Notes: generated by a model not told the origin, from the letters alone. Positions 9,512 to 17,683 are shown, numbered from the stretch's first letter. The stretch is DNA of 64,000 nt from JBMNFB01 sp050949085 (GCA_050949085.1 JBMNFB010000001.1:186001-250000); one strand, 5' to 3'. Numbers and translations are program-made.

Positions 9512-10087
9512 TTGGGGAAGCGGTTTGTTTCTTGTTTGCTGCTAGTGTTGTTGATCGGCCTGGCGGCCCAGGGAGGTGGGCGTGTGCAGGCCAGCGGGGC
9601 CGGCCAGCCTGATCTGATCCGGCTGCATGTGTCGGCCAACAGCGAAAGCCTGGATGACATGCAGATCAAACTGATCGTGCGCGATCAGCTGTTGGCGCAG
9701 ATGGAGCGTCTGCTGCTGGGCGTTGCCGATCGTGCCGCGGCAGCGGAGATTCTCCGCAGCAACCTGTCGGCGCTGCTGGCCACTGCCAACGCTGCTCTGG
9801 AGCAGGCTGGGGCCGATTATAGCGCTAAGGTGCAGTTCGGCACGTTCAACTTTCCCGACAAACACTATGGCACGTTCACTCTGCCTGCTGGACGCTATCA
9901 GGCGCTGAATGTCACTCTGGGGGAAGGCGCCGGGCGCAACTGGTGGTGCGTCGTCTTTCCGCAAATCTGCCTGACGAATCTGGTCTGCAGCGAGCCGGCA
10001 GAGGCTGCTACGCAGACCATTGTCTTGCGCTGCAAGGTAGCGGAGCTCTGGGAGGCACTCGTCGTCTGGGTGAAGAAGCTTCTCTAG
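9512..10087 (+). CDS. spoIIR: SpoIIR, intercompartmental sporulation signal
   Basis: Secreted forespore protein that activates SpoIIGA across the septum. From TTG 9512 (GGAGGGGG 8 bases upstream) it is 191 aa, with an uncleaved or cleavable signal segment (about residues 5-20) and then the family hallmark LIRLHVSANSES and the block QIKLIVRDQLL. WWCVVFPQICL is the second conserved block. A longer frame back to 9449 overlaps the 3' end of sigG and gives a non-secretory start. In Bacillus spoIIR is under SigF; being next to sigG suits forespore expression. Confidence 0.9.
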   Translation: MGKRFVSCLLLVLLIGLAAQGGGRVQASGAGQPDLIRLHVSANSESLDDMQIKLIVRDQLLAQMERLLLGVADRAAAAEILRSNLSALLATANAALEQAGADYSAKVQFGTFNFPDKHYGTFTLPAGRYQALNVTLGEGAGRNWWCVVFPQICLTNLVCSEPAEAATQTIVLRCKVAELWEALVVWVKKLL

Positions 10088-10195
10088 GTCAGCAGCCTGG
10101 AACGGCGCATATCCCTGAATATCCGGCGGGGCTGTTGCACCAGCAACGCCCCCAGTCAGGACACACTCCTTCGGGCACGCCGACGACTTATCGAA

Positions 10196-10293
10196 ATGCG
10201 CCTTCAGGGGTGATGCCCTGTCTTCCACACGATGCTCAAGAAAGCACCCACTGCAACCCAGGAGAGGCAGTGGGTGTAATCGCGACAGCCCCG
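10196..10293 (+). repeat. Interspersed repeat element, left copy (inverted relative to right copy)
   Basis: Three blocks occur in mirrored form on the other side of ylmC: a 25-base block at 10196-10220, perfect reverse complement of 10762-10786; a hairpin CACCCACTGC/GCAGTGGGTG (10245-10254 and 10267-10276) whose GCACCCACTGCAACC is matched in inverse at 10717-10731; and GACAGCCCCG near 10284, matched at 10652-10660. No transposase is nearby. It fills most of the gap between spoIIR and ylmC (10088-10367), where no other gene is seen. Confidence 0.75.
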
Positions 10294-10367
10294 TTTTCGT
10301 TCCCCTCGCGTTCTGCCCCGGTCAGGCCCAGCATATATTGTCCCAAGGAGCTACGGGAGGGAAAGCG

Positions 10368-10616
10368 ATGCTCAGAGTATCAGAACTGCGTGTGCGGGAA
10401 ATTGTCAATGTGCTGGATGGACAGCGCTTAGGCTATATCAGCGATTTGGATCTCGACCTGGAGGCTGGCCGCATCAAAGGCCTGCTGATCGTTGAATCTG
10501 GCCGAGTGCTTGGCCTCTTTGGCAAGGACAACGAGATCTATATCCCCTGGGAACAGGTAGTCAAGATCGGCACCGACGTAATTCTGGTGGAGCTGGACGA
10601 GCAGCAGGTCGACTGA
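10368..10616 (+). CDS. ylmC: YlmC/YmxH family sporulation protein (PRC-barrel)
   Basis: 82-aa single PRC-barrel domain of the YlmC/YmxH family, conserved in spore formers; its role is not known. Recognised by LRVSELRVREIVNVLDGQRLG, then SDLDLDLEAGRIKGL and IPWEQVVKIGTDVI. ATG 10368 is 7 bases after GGGAGG; an upstream in-frame ATG at 10338 lacks such a site. CATATATT at about 10332-10339 resembles a SigE -10 element, but no good -35 is visible. The gene sits alone between two inverted repeat copies, which is unusual for a ylm-cluster gene. Confidence 0.88.
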   Translation: MLRVSELRVREIVNVLDGQRLGYISDLDLDLEAGRIKGLLIVESGRVLGLFGKDNEIYIPWEQVVKIGTDVILVELDEQQVD

Positions 10617-10651
10617 GGCCGGGCCGGCCGTGGCCAGAGTCTGCAGCGAAG

Positions 10652-10786
10652 CGGGGCTGTCCCCTCGGACTTCGCCAAATCGAAACGGTACAGGAACCCC
10701 CACTGTCAACCTCGTTGGTTGCAGTGGGTGCTCTATTTCACCTGTGAGTTTAACAGGCAGGCAGGGCATCACCCCTGAAGGCGCAT
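10652..10786 (-). repeat. Interspersed repeat element, right copy
   Basis: Inverse partner of the element at 10196-10293, with the blocks in mirrored order: CGGGGCTGT (10652-10660), a hairpin CCCACTG/CAGTGGG (10699-10705 and 10722-10728), and the 25-base terminal block at 10762-10786. The spaces between blocks have diverged more than the blocks themselves, suggesting structure-constrained copies of one element. The rest of the 330-base gap before nrdR holds no recognisable gene. Confidence 0.7.
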
Positions 10787-10893
10787 CACGATGAGCCAGC
10801 CAGCCCTGTTCTGTCACCCTGCAGTTTGAATAGGCCCTGTAGTGCTAATTTTTAACTCCCCATGGCCGGCGCGTACTAGCCCTCGGGTCCTCC

Positions 10894-10909
10894 TTCTAGT
10901 AGACTAGAA
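10894..10909. repeat. Short palindrome upstream of nrdR
   Basis: TTCTAG-TAGA-CTAGAA is a perfect 6+6 inverted repeat 38 bases before the nrdR start. It overlaps TAGAAT (10905-10910), a possible -10 hexamer, so it could be an operator. It does not resemble the NrdR box consensus. Confidence 0.4.
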
Positions 10910-10946
10910 TCAGGCATATCGCTGTTTGGAAGGGAGGAAGGGTGAA

Positions 10947-11408
10947 ATGAAGTGCCCGTTTTGTTCTCATCAGGACAGCCGTGTGGTGGATAGCCGACCC
11001 ACTGATGAAGGATCGGCTATTCGTCGTCGCCGGGAATGTATCGCGTGTGGACGCCGTTTCACTACATACGAAAAGATAGAGGAACTCCCGCTGATTGTGA
11101 TCAAGAAGGATGGTCGGCGCGAGTCGTTTGACCGCAACAAGATTCTGGGTGGGCTTTACAAGGCGTGCGAAAAGCGCCCGGTCAGCGCTGCGCTGCTGGA
11201 GCAGATCACCGACGAAATCGAGCAGCACCTGCGCAACATGCTCAACACTGAGGTGGAGTCGGAGCTGATTGGCGAAATGGTTATGGAGCGGCTCAGGGAA
11301 GTGGATGAGATCGCCTATGTCCGCTTTGCCTCGGTCTATCGTCAGTTTGCCGACCTTAACCGCTTCAAGGTGGAGCTGGACAAGCTGCTCAAGCAGGGTA
11401 ACAGATGA
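10947..11408 (+). CDS. nrdR: Transcriptional repressor NrdR
   Basis: Zinc-ribbon/ATP-cone repressor of ribonucleotide reductase genes that senses ATP versus dATP. 153 aa. Cys3, Cys6, Cys31 and Cys34 (MKCPFC, CIACG) form the zinc ribbon; RRFTTYEKIE follows; and the ATP-cone begins at LIVIKKDGRRESFDRNKIL. ATG 10947 follows GGAGGAAGGG; an in-frame ATG at 10926 is upstream of that site. Its stop overlaps the ATG of the next gene by 4 bases (ATGA), so the NrdD-like protein is probably made together with it. Confidence 0.96.
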   Translation: MKCPFCSHQDSRVVDSRPTDEGSAIRRRRECIACGRRFTTYEKIEELPLIVIKKDGRRESFDRNKILGGLYKACEKRPVSAALLEQITDEIEQHLRNMLNTEVESELIGEMVMERLREVDEIAYVRFASVYRQFADLNRFKVELDKLLKQGNR

Positions 11409-13168
11409 TCGAATGGGTACAGAAGCGGGACGGGCGCATCGTCCCCTTTAACGCAGAGAAGATCGCTGATGCCATCTTTGCCGCTGCCAAGGCTGTTGGC
11501 GGTGAGGACCGCCGCCAGGCGGAGTTCCTGGCCGGCCAGGTCATCCACCTCCTGCAGCAGAACTCCCTCACCGGGCATGTTCCGCAGGTGGAGGAGATTC
11601 AGGATCTGGTGGAGCGGACCCTGATCGAGCACGGGCATGCCCGAACCGCCAAGGCTTATATTCTTTATCGCAATCAGCGCACGCGCATCCGCGAAGCCAA
11701 GAGCGAGCTGATGGACGTCGTCAGTGAGATCTTTCAGGAGCACGGGCAGGATTTCGGCGCCAGCCTCACCGGGCTGGGCAAGCTGCAGCGCGTCGCCCTG
11801 GCAGCCAGCGAACGCTATACACTGAACAACATGCTGCCGCGAGAGTTTTCCCTGGCGCACCAGCGAGCCGCCATTCACATCGACCAGCTGGCTCACTACG
11901 CCAATTCGCCCGATTCATATGCTCTGGACGCCTCCGGGCCGCTCCAGCGAGGGCTGCGCATCGGTGCGGTCACTCTGCCGCCAGTGCGAACCCTGGATGA
12001 GCTGTTTGCCGGGCTGCGTCTGCTGACGACAGCCCTCAGCACGGAGGTGGCCGGTGAGGTGCTCATTCGCGATCTGGACCAATCCTTCGAGGTGCTGGCC
12101 CCCACACTCGATTGGGAGCCCGATGAGATGCAGTTGCAGTCAGCCCTCAGCGGCTGGCTGCTGGAGCTGAACGCCCTCCAGGGAATCAGCGGCGATCTCG
12201 GCCCACGGCTGGGCGTCAGTTTTGGTGCCGCTACCGGCCCACTGGGGCGGATGTTCTCCCGGGCAATGCTGCAATGCTATCAGCAGGGTATAGCGGACGC
12301 CAGAACAGTGCGGACTCCCCAGCTGGTCTATCATCTGCGCCAGGGCCACAACCTGCGCGCGGACGATCCCGGCTGGGAGCTGACCCGACTCGCCCGTGAG
12401 ACTGCCCGGCGGCGAGGCAATCCCTCATTTGTCTGGGCAGATGATCAGAGTGTCTACTTCCCCGGTGGAACCCGCCTGCCGCAGGGCGGGCAAGGGGTGG
12501 TGGCCCGGGCATATCTCAATATCCCGCGCCTTGTGCTGGAGGCCGACAGCCTCTTTGATCTCTGGTCGATCGTTGATGCGGCAGTCAGCCTCGTGGCGCG
12601 GCAGCTGGTCCACCGCTACGAGGTTCTTCAGGGCCTGTCCGCTGCCGACTTGCCCTTTATCTATGGCGAACTGGGTGGGGGAGAGCCACTCAAGGGGTGG
12701 CTGCTGTTGCTGGTTCCGGTGGGGATCAGTGAGGCGATGCAGGCCGCTGTTTCCCGCTTTGGGCAGCGGCCAGAGCTGCGGGAGGCCAGCTTCCTGCGCC
12801 TGCTGGAGGAGATTCTGGAGAAGTGGCGTTCCTACTACTCGCTGCCGCTGCACCCCGGTTTGGCGCCAGCTGCGTCGGTCGCCCGCCGCTTCTATCGTGC
12901 TGACCAGGCCGCTTTCCCTCTGGCTGAAACCATCTGGCCAGACCTTGAGCGGTATAGCTTTGATCTGTCCGATCCCGACGCGCAGCCTGCATCGGGCGGA
13001 CAGCTGCGGATCGTGACTGAAGTGGGGCAGCCCGCCCCCAACCAGGTGATCGCCCTGGACTACCGCCAGGGTGCCAGCCGAGAAGGCGAAGGCGATCCGA
13101 ATGGGCAGCTGCCATTTCAGCCGGAATTGGTCAGGGAAGACGGCTATCTGGTTCACAGGAGGGCATGA
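11405..13168 (+). CDS. ATP-cone / NrdD-like protein lacking catalytic cysteines
   Basis: 587 aa. Residues 1-90 are an ATP-cone (VQKRDGRIVPFNAEKIADAI). The rest aligns by eye with anaerobic ribonucleotide reductase NrdD: RYTLNNMLPREFSLAHQRAA then IHIDQLAHY, and GHNLRADDPGWELTRLARET. The C-terminal LVREDGYLVHRRA resembles a worn glycyl-radical motif. Only one cysteine exists (Cys291), so the active-site cysteines and the C-terminal zinc cysteines of NrdD are absent and ribonucleotide reduction is unlikely. It overlaps nrdR by 4 bases, which hints at a nucleotide-sensing or regulatory role. It could instead be a decaying enzyme, but the frame is intact over 1.7 kb. Confidence 0.65.
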   Translation: MIEWVQKRDGRIVPFNAEKIADAIFAAAKAVGGEDRRQAEFLAGQVIHLLQQNSLTGHVPQVEEIQDLVERTLIEHGHARTAKAYILYRNQRTRIREAKSELMDVVSEIFQEHGQDFGASLTGLGKLQRVALAASERYTLNNMLPREFSLAHQRAAIHIDQLAHYANSPDSYALDASGPLQRGLRIGAVTLPPVRTLDELFAGLRLLTTALSTEVAGEVLIRDLDQSFEVLAPTLDWEPDEMQLQSALSGWLLELNALQGISGDLGPRLGVSFGAATGPLGRMFSRAMLQCYQQGIADARTVRTPQLVYHLRQGHNLRADDPGWELTRLARETARRRGNPSFVWADDQSVYFPGGTRLPQGGQGVVARAYLNIPRLVLEADSLFDLWSIVDAAVSLVARQLVHRYEVLQGLSAADLPFIYGELGGGEPLKGWLLLLVPVGISEAMQAAVSRFGQRPELREASFLRLLEEILEKWRSYYSLPLHPGLAPAASVARRFYRADQAAFPLAETIWPDLERYSFDLSDPDAQPASGGQLRIVTEVGQPAPNQVIALDYRQGASREGEGDPNGQLPFQPELVREDGYLVHRRA

Positions 13169-13170
13169 GC

Positions 13171-13977
13171 ATGGTCAAGCTGGGAAACCTGCAGCAGTTG
13201 GATCAAGCCGGGGTGCCGGTACTGATTAACCCCGCCTGGGTCGAATACCCCTGGCTGGTGCATGGCTTCTCCACCCGCCGGGGAGGGGTCAGCCAGGGGG
13301 CGTATGCTGCGCTCAATCTCGGTGCCCATGTGGGGGACGCTGCGGCTGCCGTGGAGGAGAATCGGCGGCGCTGGCTGGCAGCCCTGAGGGCGGCCGATCT
13401 GCAGCCGGTGTTCATGGAGCAGGTGCATGGCAACACCGTCCGTATCGTGCGCCAGGCAGGGCAACTGCCCGCCTGCGATGGGGTGATCACGCCAGCTGCT
13501 GGGCTGCTGCTCAATGTGCTCGTGGCCGATTGCCTGCCCATTCTGATGTGCGATCCGCGAACGCGAACTGTGGCAGCGGTGCACGCTGGCTGGCGGGGAA
13601 CTATGGCCGGGATCGCGCCGCGCGCTGCCCAGATGATGGTTGATGAGCTGGGCGTGCGCTGGTCTGACCTGCAGGTGACCCTGGGGCCAGGCATCGGTGG
13701 CTGCTGCTACCGCGTCGACGAGCCGGTGATCGCCGGCGTGCGGCAGTTGCCGGTGAAACTGGAGCAGGTCGTCGTCCCCTGTGCCGAACCGGGCCAGTGG
13801 CTGCTGGACCTGGCGGCGCTAAACCGGCACCTGCTGCAAGGCGCCGGCGTGCCTGCCGAGAACATCCTCTCATCTGGTCTCTGCACTCTGGAGGGGGCCG
13901 CTGAGTTTTATTCCCATCGTCGGGATGCCGGGAAAACCGGCAGATTGGTCGCAAGTATCGGGGTTTCTCTTGGCTAG
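13171..13977 (+). CDS. pgeF: PgeF/YlmD, polyphenol oxidase-family (laccase domain) protein
   Basis: Cytoplasmic CNF1/YfiH-domain protein, known as peptidoglycan editing factor or purine nucleosidase/laccase-like. 268 aa. The conserved metal-site residues appear in EQVHGN (His), ADCLPIL (Cys) and AVHAGWRG (His), with GPGIGGCCYRV further on. ATG 13171 lies 8 bases after AGGAGG; ATG 13165 is in frame but too close (2 bases), although it overlaps the upstream stop. Its place before yggS/sepF matches ylmD of the Bacillus ylm cluster, here with an extra HlyD-like gene inserted. Confidence 0.9.
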   Translation: MVKLGNLQQLDQAGVPVLINPAWVEYPWLVHGFSTRRGGVSQGAYAALNLGAHVGDAAAAVEENRRRWLAALRAADLQPVFMEQVHGNTVRIVRQAGQLPACDGVITPAAGLLLNVLVADCLPILMCDPRTRTVAAVHAGWRGTMAGIAPRAAQMMVDELGVRWSDLQVTLGPGIGGCCYRVDEPVIAGVRQLPVKLEQVVVPCAEPGQWLLDLAALNRHLLQGAGVPAENILSSGLCTLEGAAEFYSHRRDAGKTGRLVASIGVSLG

Positions 13978-14055
13978 GAGGCAGGAATTTCATTTTGGCA
14001 GGGAGAATAGAGCAAAGGAAATAGACCTGCAGCGCAACACTGGAGTTGAAGGAAA

Positions 14056-15342
14056 GTGACAGGCAGGAAGAGGAAACGACGCAAACTGAATCCGCGTAAG
14101 CTTGTCAAGCGTCTGGTTGTGCTTGGCATTCTGGGGTTATTCGTCTGGCTGGTCACCCTGACCGGGCGGGGGGTCTACCGTCTGGCCATGGGTGTGCTTA
14201 ACCGACCCGACTGGATCGATCTCGTGGCCGCCGTCGAGGTTAAGCAGGACACCGGGGTGGCAGCTGAGGCTTTTCTCCTGCAGAAGGAACTGGTGGTTCT
14301 GGCGGACAAGCCTGGGCGCGCCAACCTGTTGGTTGAGGAGGGCGATCAGGTCGAGGTTGGTCAGCTGGTGATGGAAGTGGTCGATAAGACGCTCCTGGCC
14401 AGCATTGAGAGCGAGATTGCCAGGCTGGATGCGGAGGCGGCCAAGCCCAGCGGCGATCAGAGTGGCGATCTGGCCAGTCTGGATGAGAAGATCGCCTCCA
14501 GCAATGCGGCGCTGGTGCAGGCGATGGCCGACTACCAGAAGGCCATCCTTTCGCGCCAGCTGGAGGGCGTATCCGAGCTCTATAATAAGCTCAACTCGCT
14601 GGCCAAGGAAGTCTCCAGTTTGCAGCAGGATCGCCTGCGCCTGGCTCAGACCCAGACTGCCCGCCAGGAACGGCGGGCTCAGCTGGAGGAGCGCCGCAAG
14701 CAGGCGATCAGCGGCATCTACGCGCCTGCGGCGGGCCGCATCTCCTTCCTGGTGGACGGCCTGGAGCAGTTAGCCGATCCAGGACAGATCACTGCCGATC
14801 TCTGGGGTAAGCTAAAAGCGCAGTCGCAGCAGGAGTATCAGGTGGTGCCCGATGCCAAGATCGTTGCCGGACAGCCGGCCTTCAAGGTGATCGAGGGCGG
14901 CCCCCGCTACCTGCTGACCAAGCTGGCGGATGCTAACCCGCTCCCCCTGGGAACGGAAAGAAGCCTGGATGTGCAGCTCGGGCAGGGTGAGGATGCTCAG
15001 TCGTTTACCGTCAGCCTGGCGGAGAACGCGGCGTTGGGCGAGGGCCAGCTGTTGCTGGAGATCCCTGACGACTGCCCGCCGCTCGGCCGCAACCTGCGGT
15101 TTACGCTCTATGCCGAGGCCCCGGCCGTCTGCCGTATCCCTCGTACCGCCCTTGTCACTCTGGATGAGCAGGTTGGGGTCATGACTCTCGAGGACACGAT
15201 CACGCGCTTTCATCCGGTCTCGGTTCAGACCGAGGAGCGCAGAACCGTCCTGGTGACCGGCATCGAGCCAGGTCTGCAGGTGGTATCCAATGCGACAGGC
15301 CTCACGGACGGCGAGGATGTAGCTAATCGATTAAGGAAGTGA
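14056..15342 (+). CDS. HlyD/membrane-fusion-like protein of the division cluster
   Basis: 428 aa. A very basic N-terminus (KRKRRKLNPRKL) precedes a single membrane helix (about residues 20-40). A lipoyl-like half-domain (KPGRANLLVEEGDQVEVGQL) is followed by a Glu/Gln/Arg-rich coiled coil (about 115-215) and the returning half (GIYAPAAGRISFLVDGLE), as in HlyD-type periplasmic adaptors. No transporter partner is adjacent. GTG 14056 with AAGGAA close by is the only plausible start. The yggS start overlaps its stop by 4 bases, so it is part of the pgeF-sepF unit. Function unknown; an envelope or division role is inferred from context. Confidence 0.7.
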   Translation: MTGRKRKRRKLNPRKLVKRLVVLGILGLFVWLVTLTGRGVYRLAMGVLNRPDWIDLVAAVEVKQDTGVAAEAFLLQKELVVLADKPGRANLLVEEGDQVEVGQLVMEVVDKTLLASIESEIARLDAEAAKPSGDQSGDLASLDEKIASSNAALVQAMADYQKAILSRQLEGVSELYNKLNSLAKEVSSLQQDRLRLAQTQTARQERRAQLEERRKQAISGIYAPAAGRISFLVDGLEQLADPGQITADLWGKLKAQSQQEYQVVPDAKIVAGQPAFKVIEGGPRYLLTKLADANPLPLGTERSLDVQLGQGEDAQSFTVSLAENAALGEGQLLLEIPDDCPPLGRNLRFTLYAEAPAVCRIPRTALVTLDEQVGVMTLEDTITRFHPVSVQTEERRTVLVTGIEPGLQVVSNATGLTDGEDVANRLRK

Positions 15343-16040
15343 GACTCTTGCAGCAGTTGGCAGAAAACCTGGCTGCAGTGCGCCGCAGCATCCATGAGGC
15401 TGCCCTGCGGGCGCACCGCAACCCATCAGAGATTACGTTGCTTGGGGTCACGAAGACAGTGGGGCCGGATGTGATCAGGGAAGCCATCCGGCTGGGGCTG
15501 ACCGACCTGGGGGAAAACCGGGTGCAGGAGGCCGTGGCCAAGATGGATGAACTGGCCGAGTATCCCGCCAATTGGCATCTGATCGGCCAGTTACAGACCA
15601 ACAAAGTGAAATATGTGCTGGGGCGAGTCCATTTGATTCATTCTCTGGATCGGCTCAGTCTGGCGCGCGAGATACAGAAGCGTTCGGCTCGGGCCGGCAT
15701 CGTCACCGATTGCCTCGTGGAGGTGAACATCGCCGGAGAGGCCAGCAAGGCTGGGTTGGCACCGGACGAGGTGGAGGAGTTCGTGCAGACGGTGGTCAGC
15801 GAATGTCCCCAGATTCGGATCAGGGGCCTGATGACTGTCGCTCCCTATGAGGCAGATCCGGAGAAAGTGCGCCCCTGCTTCCGGCAGATGCGGATGCTGG
15901 CCGGGCAGCTGCGAGAGCTGCCTGGCGTCAGTATGGAACACCTGTCGATGGGCATGTCCAATGATTATCCCATCGCCATTGCCGAGGGTGCGACTATCGT
16001 GCGGGTTGGTACGGCGATATTTGGGAGGAGGGAATCTTGA
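15339..16040 (+). CDS. YggS family pyridoxal-phosphate-binding protein
   Basis: PLP homeostasis protein (ylmE in Bacillus), an alanine-racemase-like TIM barrel without known catalysis. 233 aa. Lys39 in LLGVTKTV is the PLP-binding lysine; LGENRVQEA, WHLIGQLQTNKVKYV and LSMGMSNDYPIAIAEGAT are family blocks. GTG 15339 overlaps the previous stop (GTGA) after TTAAGGAA; an in-frame TTG at 15348 is an alternative. It overlaps sepF by one base. Confidence 0.93.
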   Translation: MRLLQQLAENLAAVRRSIHEAALRAHRNPSEITLLGVTKTVGPDVIREAIRLGLTDLGENRVQEAVAKMDELAEYPANWHLIGQLQTNKVKYVLGRVHLIHSLDRLSLAREIQKRSARAGIVTDCLVEVNIAGEASKAGLAPDEVEEFVQTVVSECPQIRIRGLMTVAPYEADPEKVRPCFRQMRMLAGQLRELPGVSMEHLSMGMSNDYPIAIAEGATIVRVGTAIFGRRES

Positions 16041-16477
16041 TGAAAGTTTGGAGCAAACTCCTGGACTTCCTGGGTTTTGAAGAGGCTGACGAGGAAGAAC
16101 TGGCTGAAGAGGAAGATGAAGTGGAGGAGGTGCCAGCCCCTCGCTTCCGCCCCAATGTAGTCGAGCTGAAATCGGCCAAGAACATGAAGTTGGTCGTCTT
16201 CGGCCCTAAGTCTTACGATGATGTGCAGGCCATCGCTGACCACCTGCGCGCCCAGCGGACGGTTGTGGTGAACCTGGAAGGGGCCGAGCCGCGAGTCAGG
16301 GTGCGGGTTCTCGATTTCCTGAATGGAGCCGTCTATGCTCTGGGTGGGCGCAGCCAACAGATCAGCAGCTTCATCTTTGTTCTGGCACCCACCAATGTCG
16401 ACATCAGCAACCTGATGGACGAGGACTGGACCCAGCAGGAAGGGTCGGTCGCCACGCACAGAACTGGGGGTGCCTAA
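16040..16477 (+). CDS. sepF: Cell division protein SepF
   Basis: FtsZ-bundling membrane anchor that works alongside FtsA. 145 aa: an N-terminal amphipathic helix (VWSKLLDFLGF), an acidic linker (about residues 15-37), then the SepF core with KLVVFGPKSYDDVQAIADHL and RVLDFLNGAVYALGG. ATG 16040 shares a base with the yggS stop and follows GGGAGGAGGG by 7 bases. Its stop shares a base with the yggT ATG, so yggS-sepF-yggT are tightly coupled. Confidence 0.95.
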   Translation: MKVWSKLLDFLGFEEADEEELAEEEDEVEEVPAPRFRPNVVELKSAKNMKLVVFGPKSYDDVQAIADHLRAQRTVVVNLEGAEPRVRVRVLDFLNGAVYALGGRSQQISSFIFVLAPTNVDISNLMDEDWTQQEGSVATHRTGGA

Positions 16478-16722
16478 TGCTGAAACTGGTCAGGTTTGTC
16501 CTGGAGCTCCTGAGCTGGGCGCTGATCTTGCGGGTGCTCGTCGATTTTATCCCGGCGTTTCGCGCGCATGGCTTCGGTCAGCTGATTGTCGATATTACGG
16601 AACCATTGCTGCGGAACGTGCGCCGCTTTACGCCGCCGATTCAGTATGGAGATAGAATGACCGATGTAACGGCGCTGATCAGCGTGATGGTGCTTTATAT
16701 CATCCTGCATCTGATTCGTTAG
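16477..16722 (+). CDS. YggT family membrane protein
   Basis: 81 aa with two membrane helices (about residues 5-25 and 60-80) and the family pattern LLRNVRRFTPP on the loop between them. Equivalent to ylmG of Bacillus, implicated in membrane or division organisation but without a defined reaction. ATG 16477 overlaps the sepF stop (TAATG). ylmH, which often follows, is absent; divIVA comes next after 18 bp. Confidence 0.88.
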   Translation: MLKLVRFVLELLSWALILRVLVDFIPAFRAHGFGQLIVDITEPLLRNVRRFTPPIQYGDRMTDVTALISVMVLYIILHLIR

Positions 16723-16740
16723 GATAAGGAGGGGGTTGAC

Positions 16741-17232
16741 TTGCCAATAACACCGTTGGACATTCACAACAAAGAGTTTCGTACAGCGATGCGCGGCTAC
16801 GACCGCAACGACGTGGATGAGTTCCTGGATGCGATTATCAAGGATCTGGAACAACTGCTGCGGGATAATGCCTCCTTGAAAGAGCAGACGAGCAGGCTGC
16901 AAGAAGAACTGGCCCACTACCACAATCTCGATCAGACATTACACAACGCCCTGGTCGTTGCCCAGCAGACAGCCGAGGAAGTCAAGGCTGCTGCCAAACG
17001 CGAGGCCCAGCTGATTACCCGCGAAGCCGAGCTGAAGGCGGAGCGGCTGGTGGATGATGCCATCGCCAAGGTGCGGCGGATGACGGCGGAGCTGGATGGT
17101 CTGCGCAAACAGGCCGAAGTGTTCCGGGCCAGGCTGACCACAATTCTCAACGCCCAACTGGAGATGCTCAAGACTGACGAGTGGACAGAGCTGGATACGG
17201 CAACAGCCAACGGTGACGACGGCGGCAACTAA
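16741..17232 (+). CDS. divIVA: DivIVA, cell-pole/septum scaffold
   Basis: Coiled-coil protein that binds curved membrane at poles and septa; in spore formers it also helps chromosome anchoring. 163 aa. The N-terminal membrane-binding domain reads PLDIHNKEFRTAMRGYDRND then VDEFLD; two coiled-coil stretches follow (about 35-70 and 75-140). The TTG start at 16741 lies about 6 bases after AAGGAGGGGG. ileS usually comes next in Firmicutes but is missing here. Confidence 0.93.
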   Translation: MPITPLDIHNKEFRTAMRGYDRNDVDEFLDAIIKDLEQLLRDNASLKEQTSRLQEELAHYHNLDQTLHNALVVAQQTAEEVKAAAKREAQLITREAELKAERLVDDAIAKVRRMTAELDGLRKQAEVFRARLTTILNAQLEMLKTDEWTELDTATANGDDGGN

Positions 17233-17276
17233 GAATTAGACATAAGAGCAGGAAAAGCATAGCCTGGTAAGCAGGA

Positions 17277-17304
17277 AGACTGGAGCCAATCTCCGGTCTT
17301 TGCT
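17277..17304 (+). terminator. Probable terminator after divIVA
   Basis: AGACTGGAG pairs with CTCCGGTCT around CCAAT, followed by a broken T-run (TTGCTTTCT). Weak tail, but the position is right for the end of the pgeF-divIVA unit. Confidence 0.5.
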
Positions 17305-17392
17305 TTCTATCAATGATAATGCGCGCTGCCGATTCGTATGGTGCAAGTGAAAGGAGTTTGCGGGCAACCCTAAGAGAGGAGTGGTGCTACCG

Positions 17393-17683
17393 ATGAGCGA
17401 GATGCAGGAGCATGAACAGGCAACCGTCACCGAGCGGCTGTTGTATATTCTGGAACGAATGCGCCTGGTGGAGTATCTGGAGCTGTATCAACGCCCCTGG
17501 CGGCTGATGTGGTTGAACTTCCTGGCTGGTCTGGCTCGTGGTGTGGGCATAGCCATTGGGGGAACAATACTGGCAGCCTTTGTCCTGATGATCCTTGGCA
17601 GGCTCGCTATCCTCAATCTGCCGGTGATCAGCGATTTCATCGCCGAGATTATCGAACTCGTCCAAACCCAGCTGAACAGATAA
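17393..17683 (+). CDS. DUF5665 family membrane protein
   Basis: 96 aa. A soluble N-terminus (ERLLYILERMRLVEYLELYQ) leads to WRLMWLNFLAGLARGVGIAI, the conserved block of this Firmicute family, then one or two hydrophobic helices and a C-terminal amphipathic stretch (ISDFIAEIIELVQ). Function unknown. ATG 17393 follows GAGAGGAG by 11 bases; in-frame GTG codons at 17381 and 17384 are closer to, or inside, that site. It is followed after 11 bp by the DksA/TraR-like gene. Confidence 0.75.
   Translation: MSEMQEHEQATVTERLLYILERMRLVEYLELYQRPWRLMWLNFLAGLARGVGIAIGGTILAAFVLMILGRLAILNLPVISDFIAEIIELVQTQLNR

Noticed and set aside
10196..10786. CRISPR array or complete insertion sequence
   Set aside because: Only two inverted copies, no regular direct repeats with spacers, no transposase or cas genes.
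17233..17392. ileS-type T-box leader after divIVA
   Set aside because: No T-box core (GGTGGTACCGCG) or AGTA element; only a weak terminator is visible.
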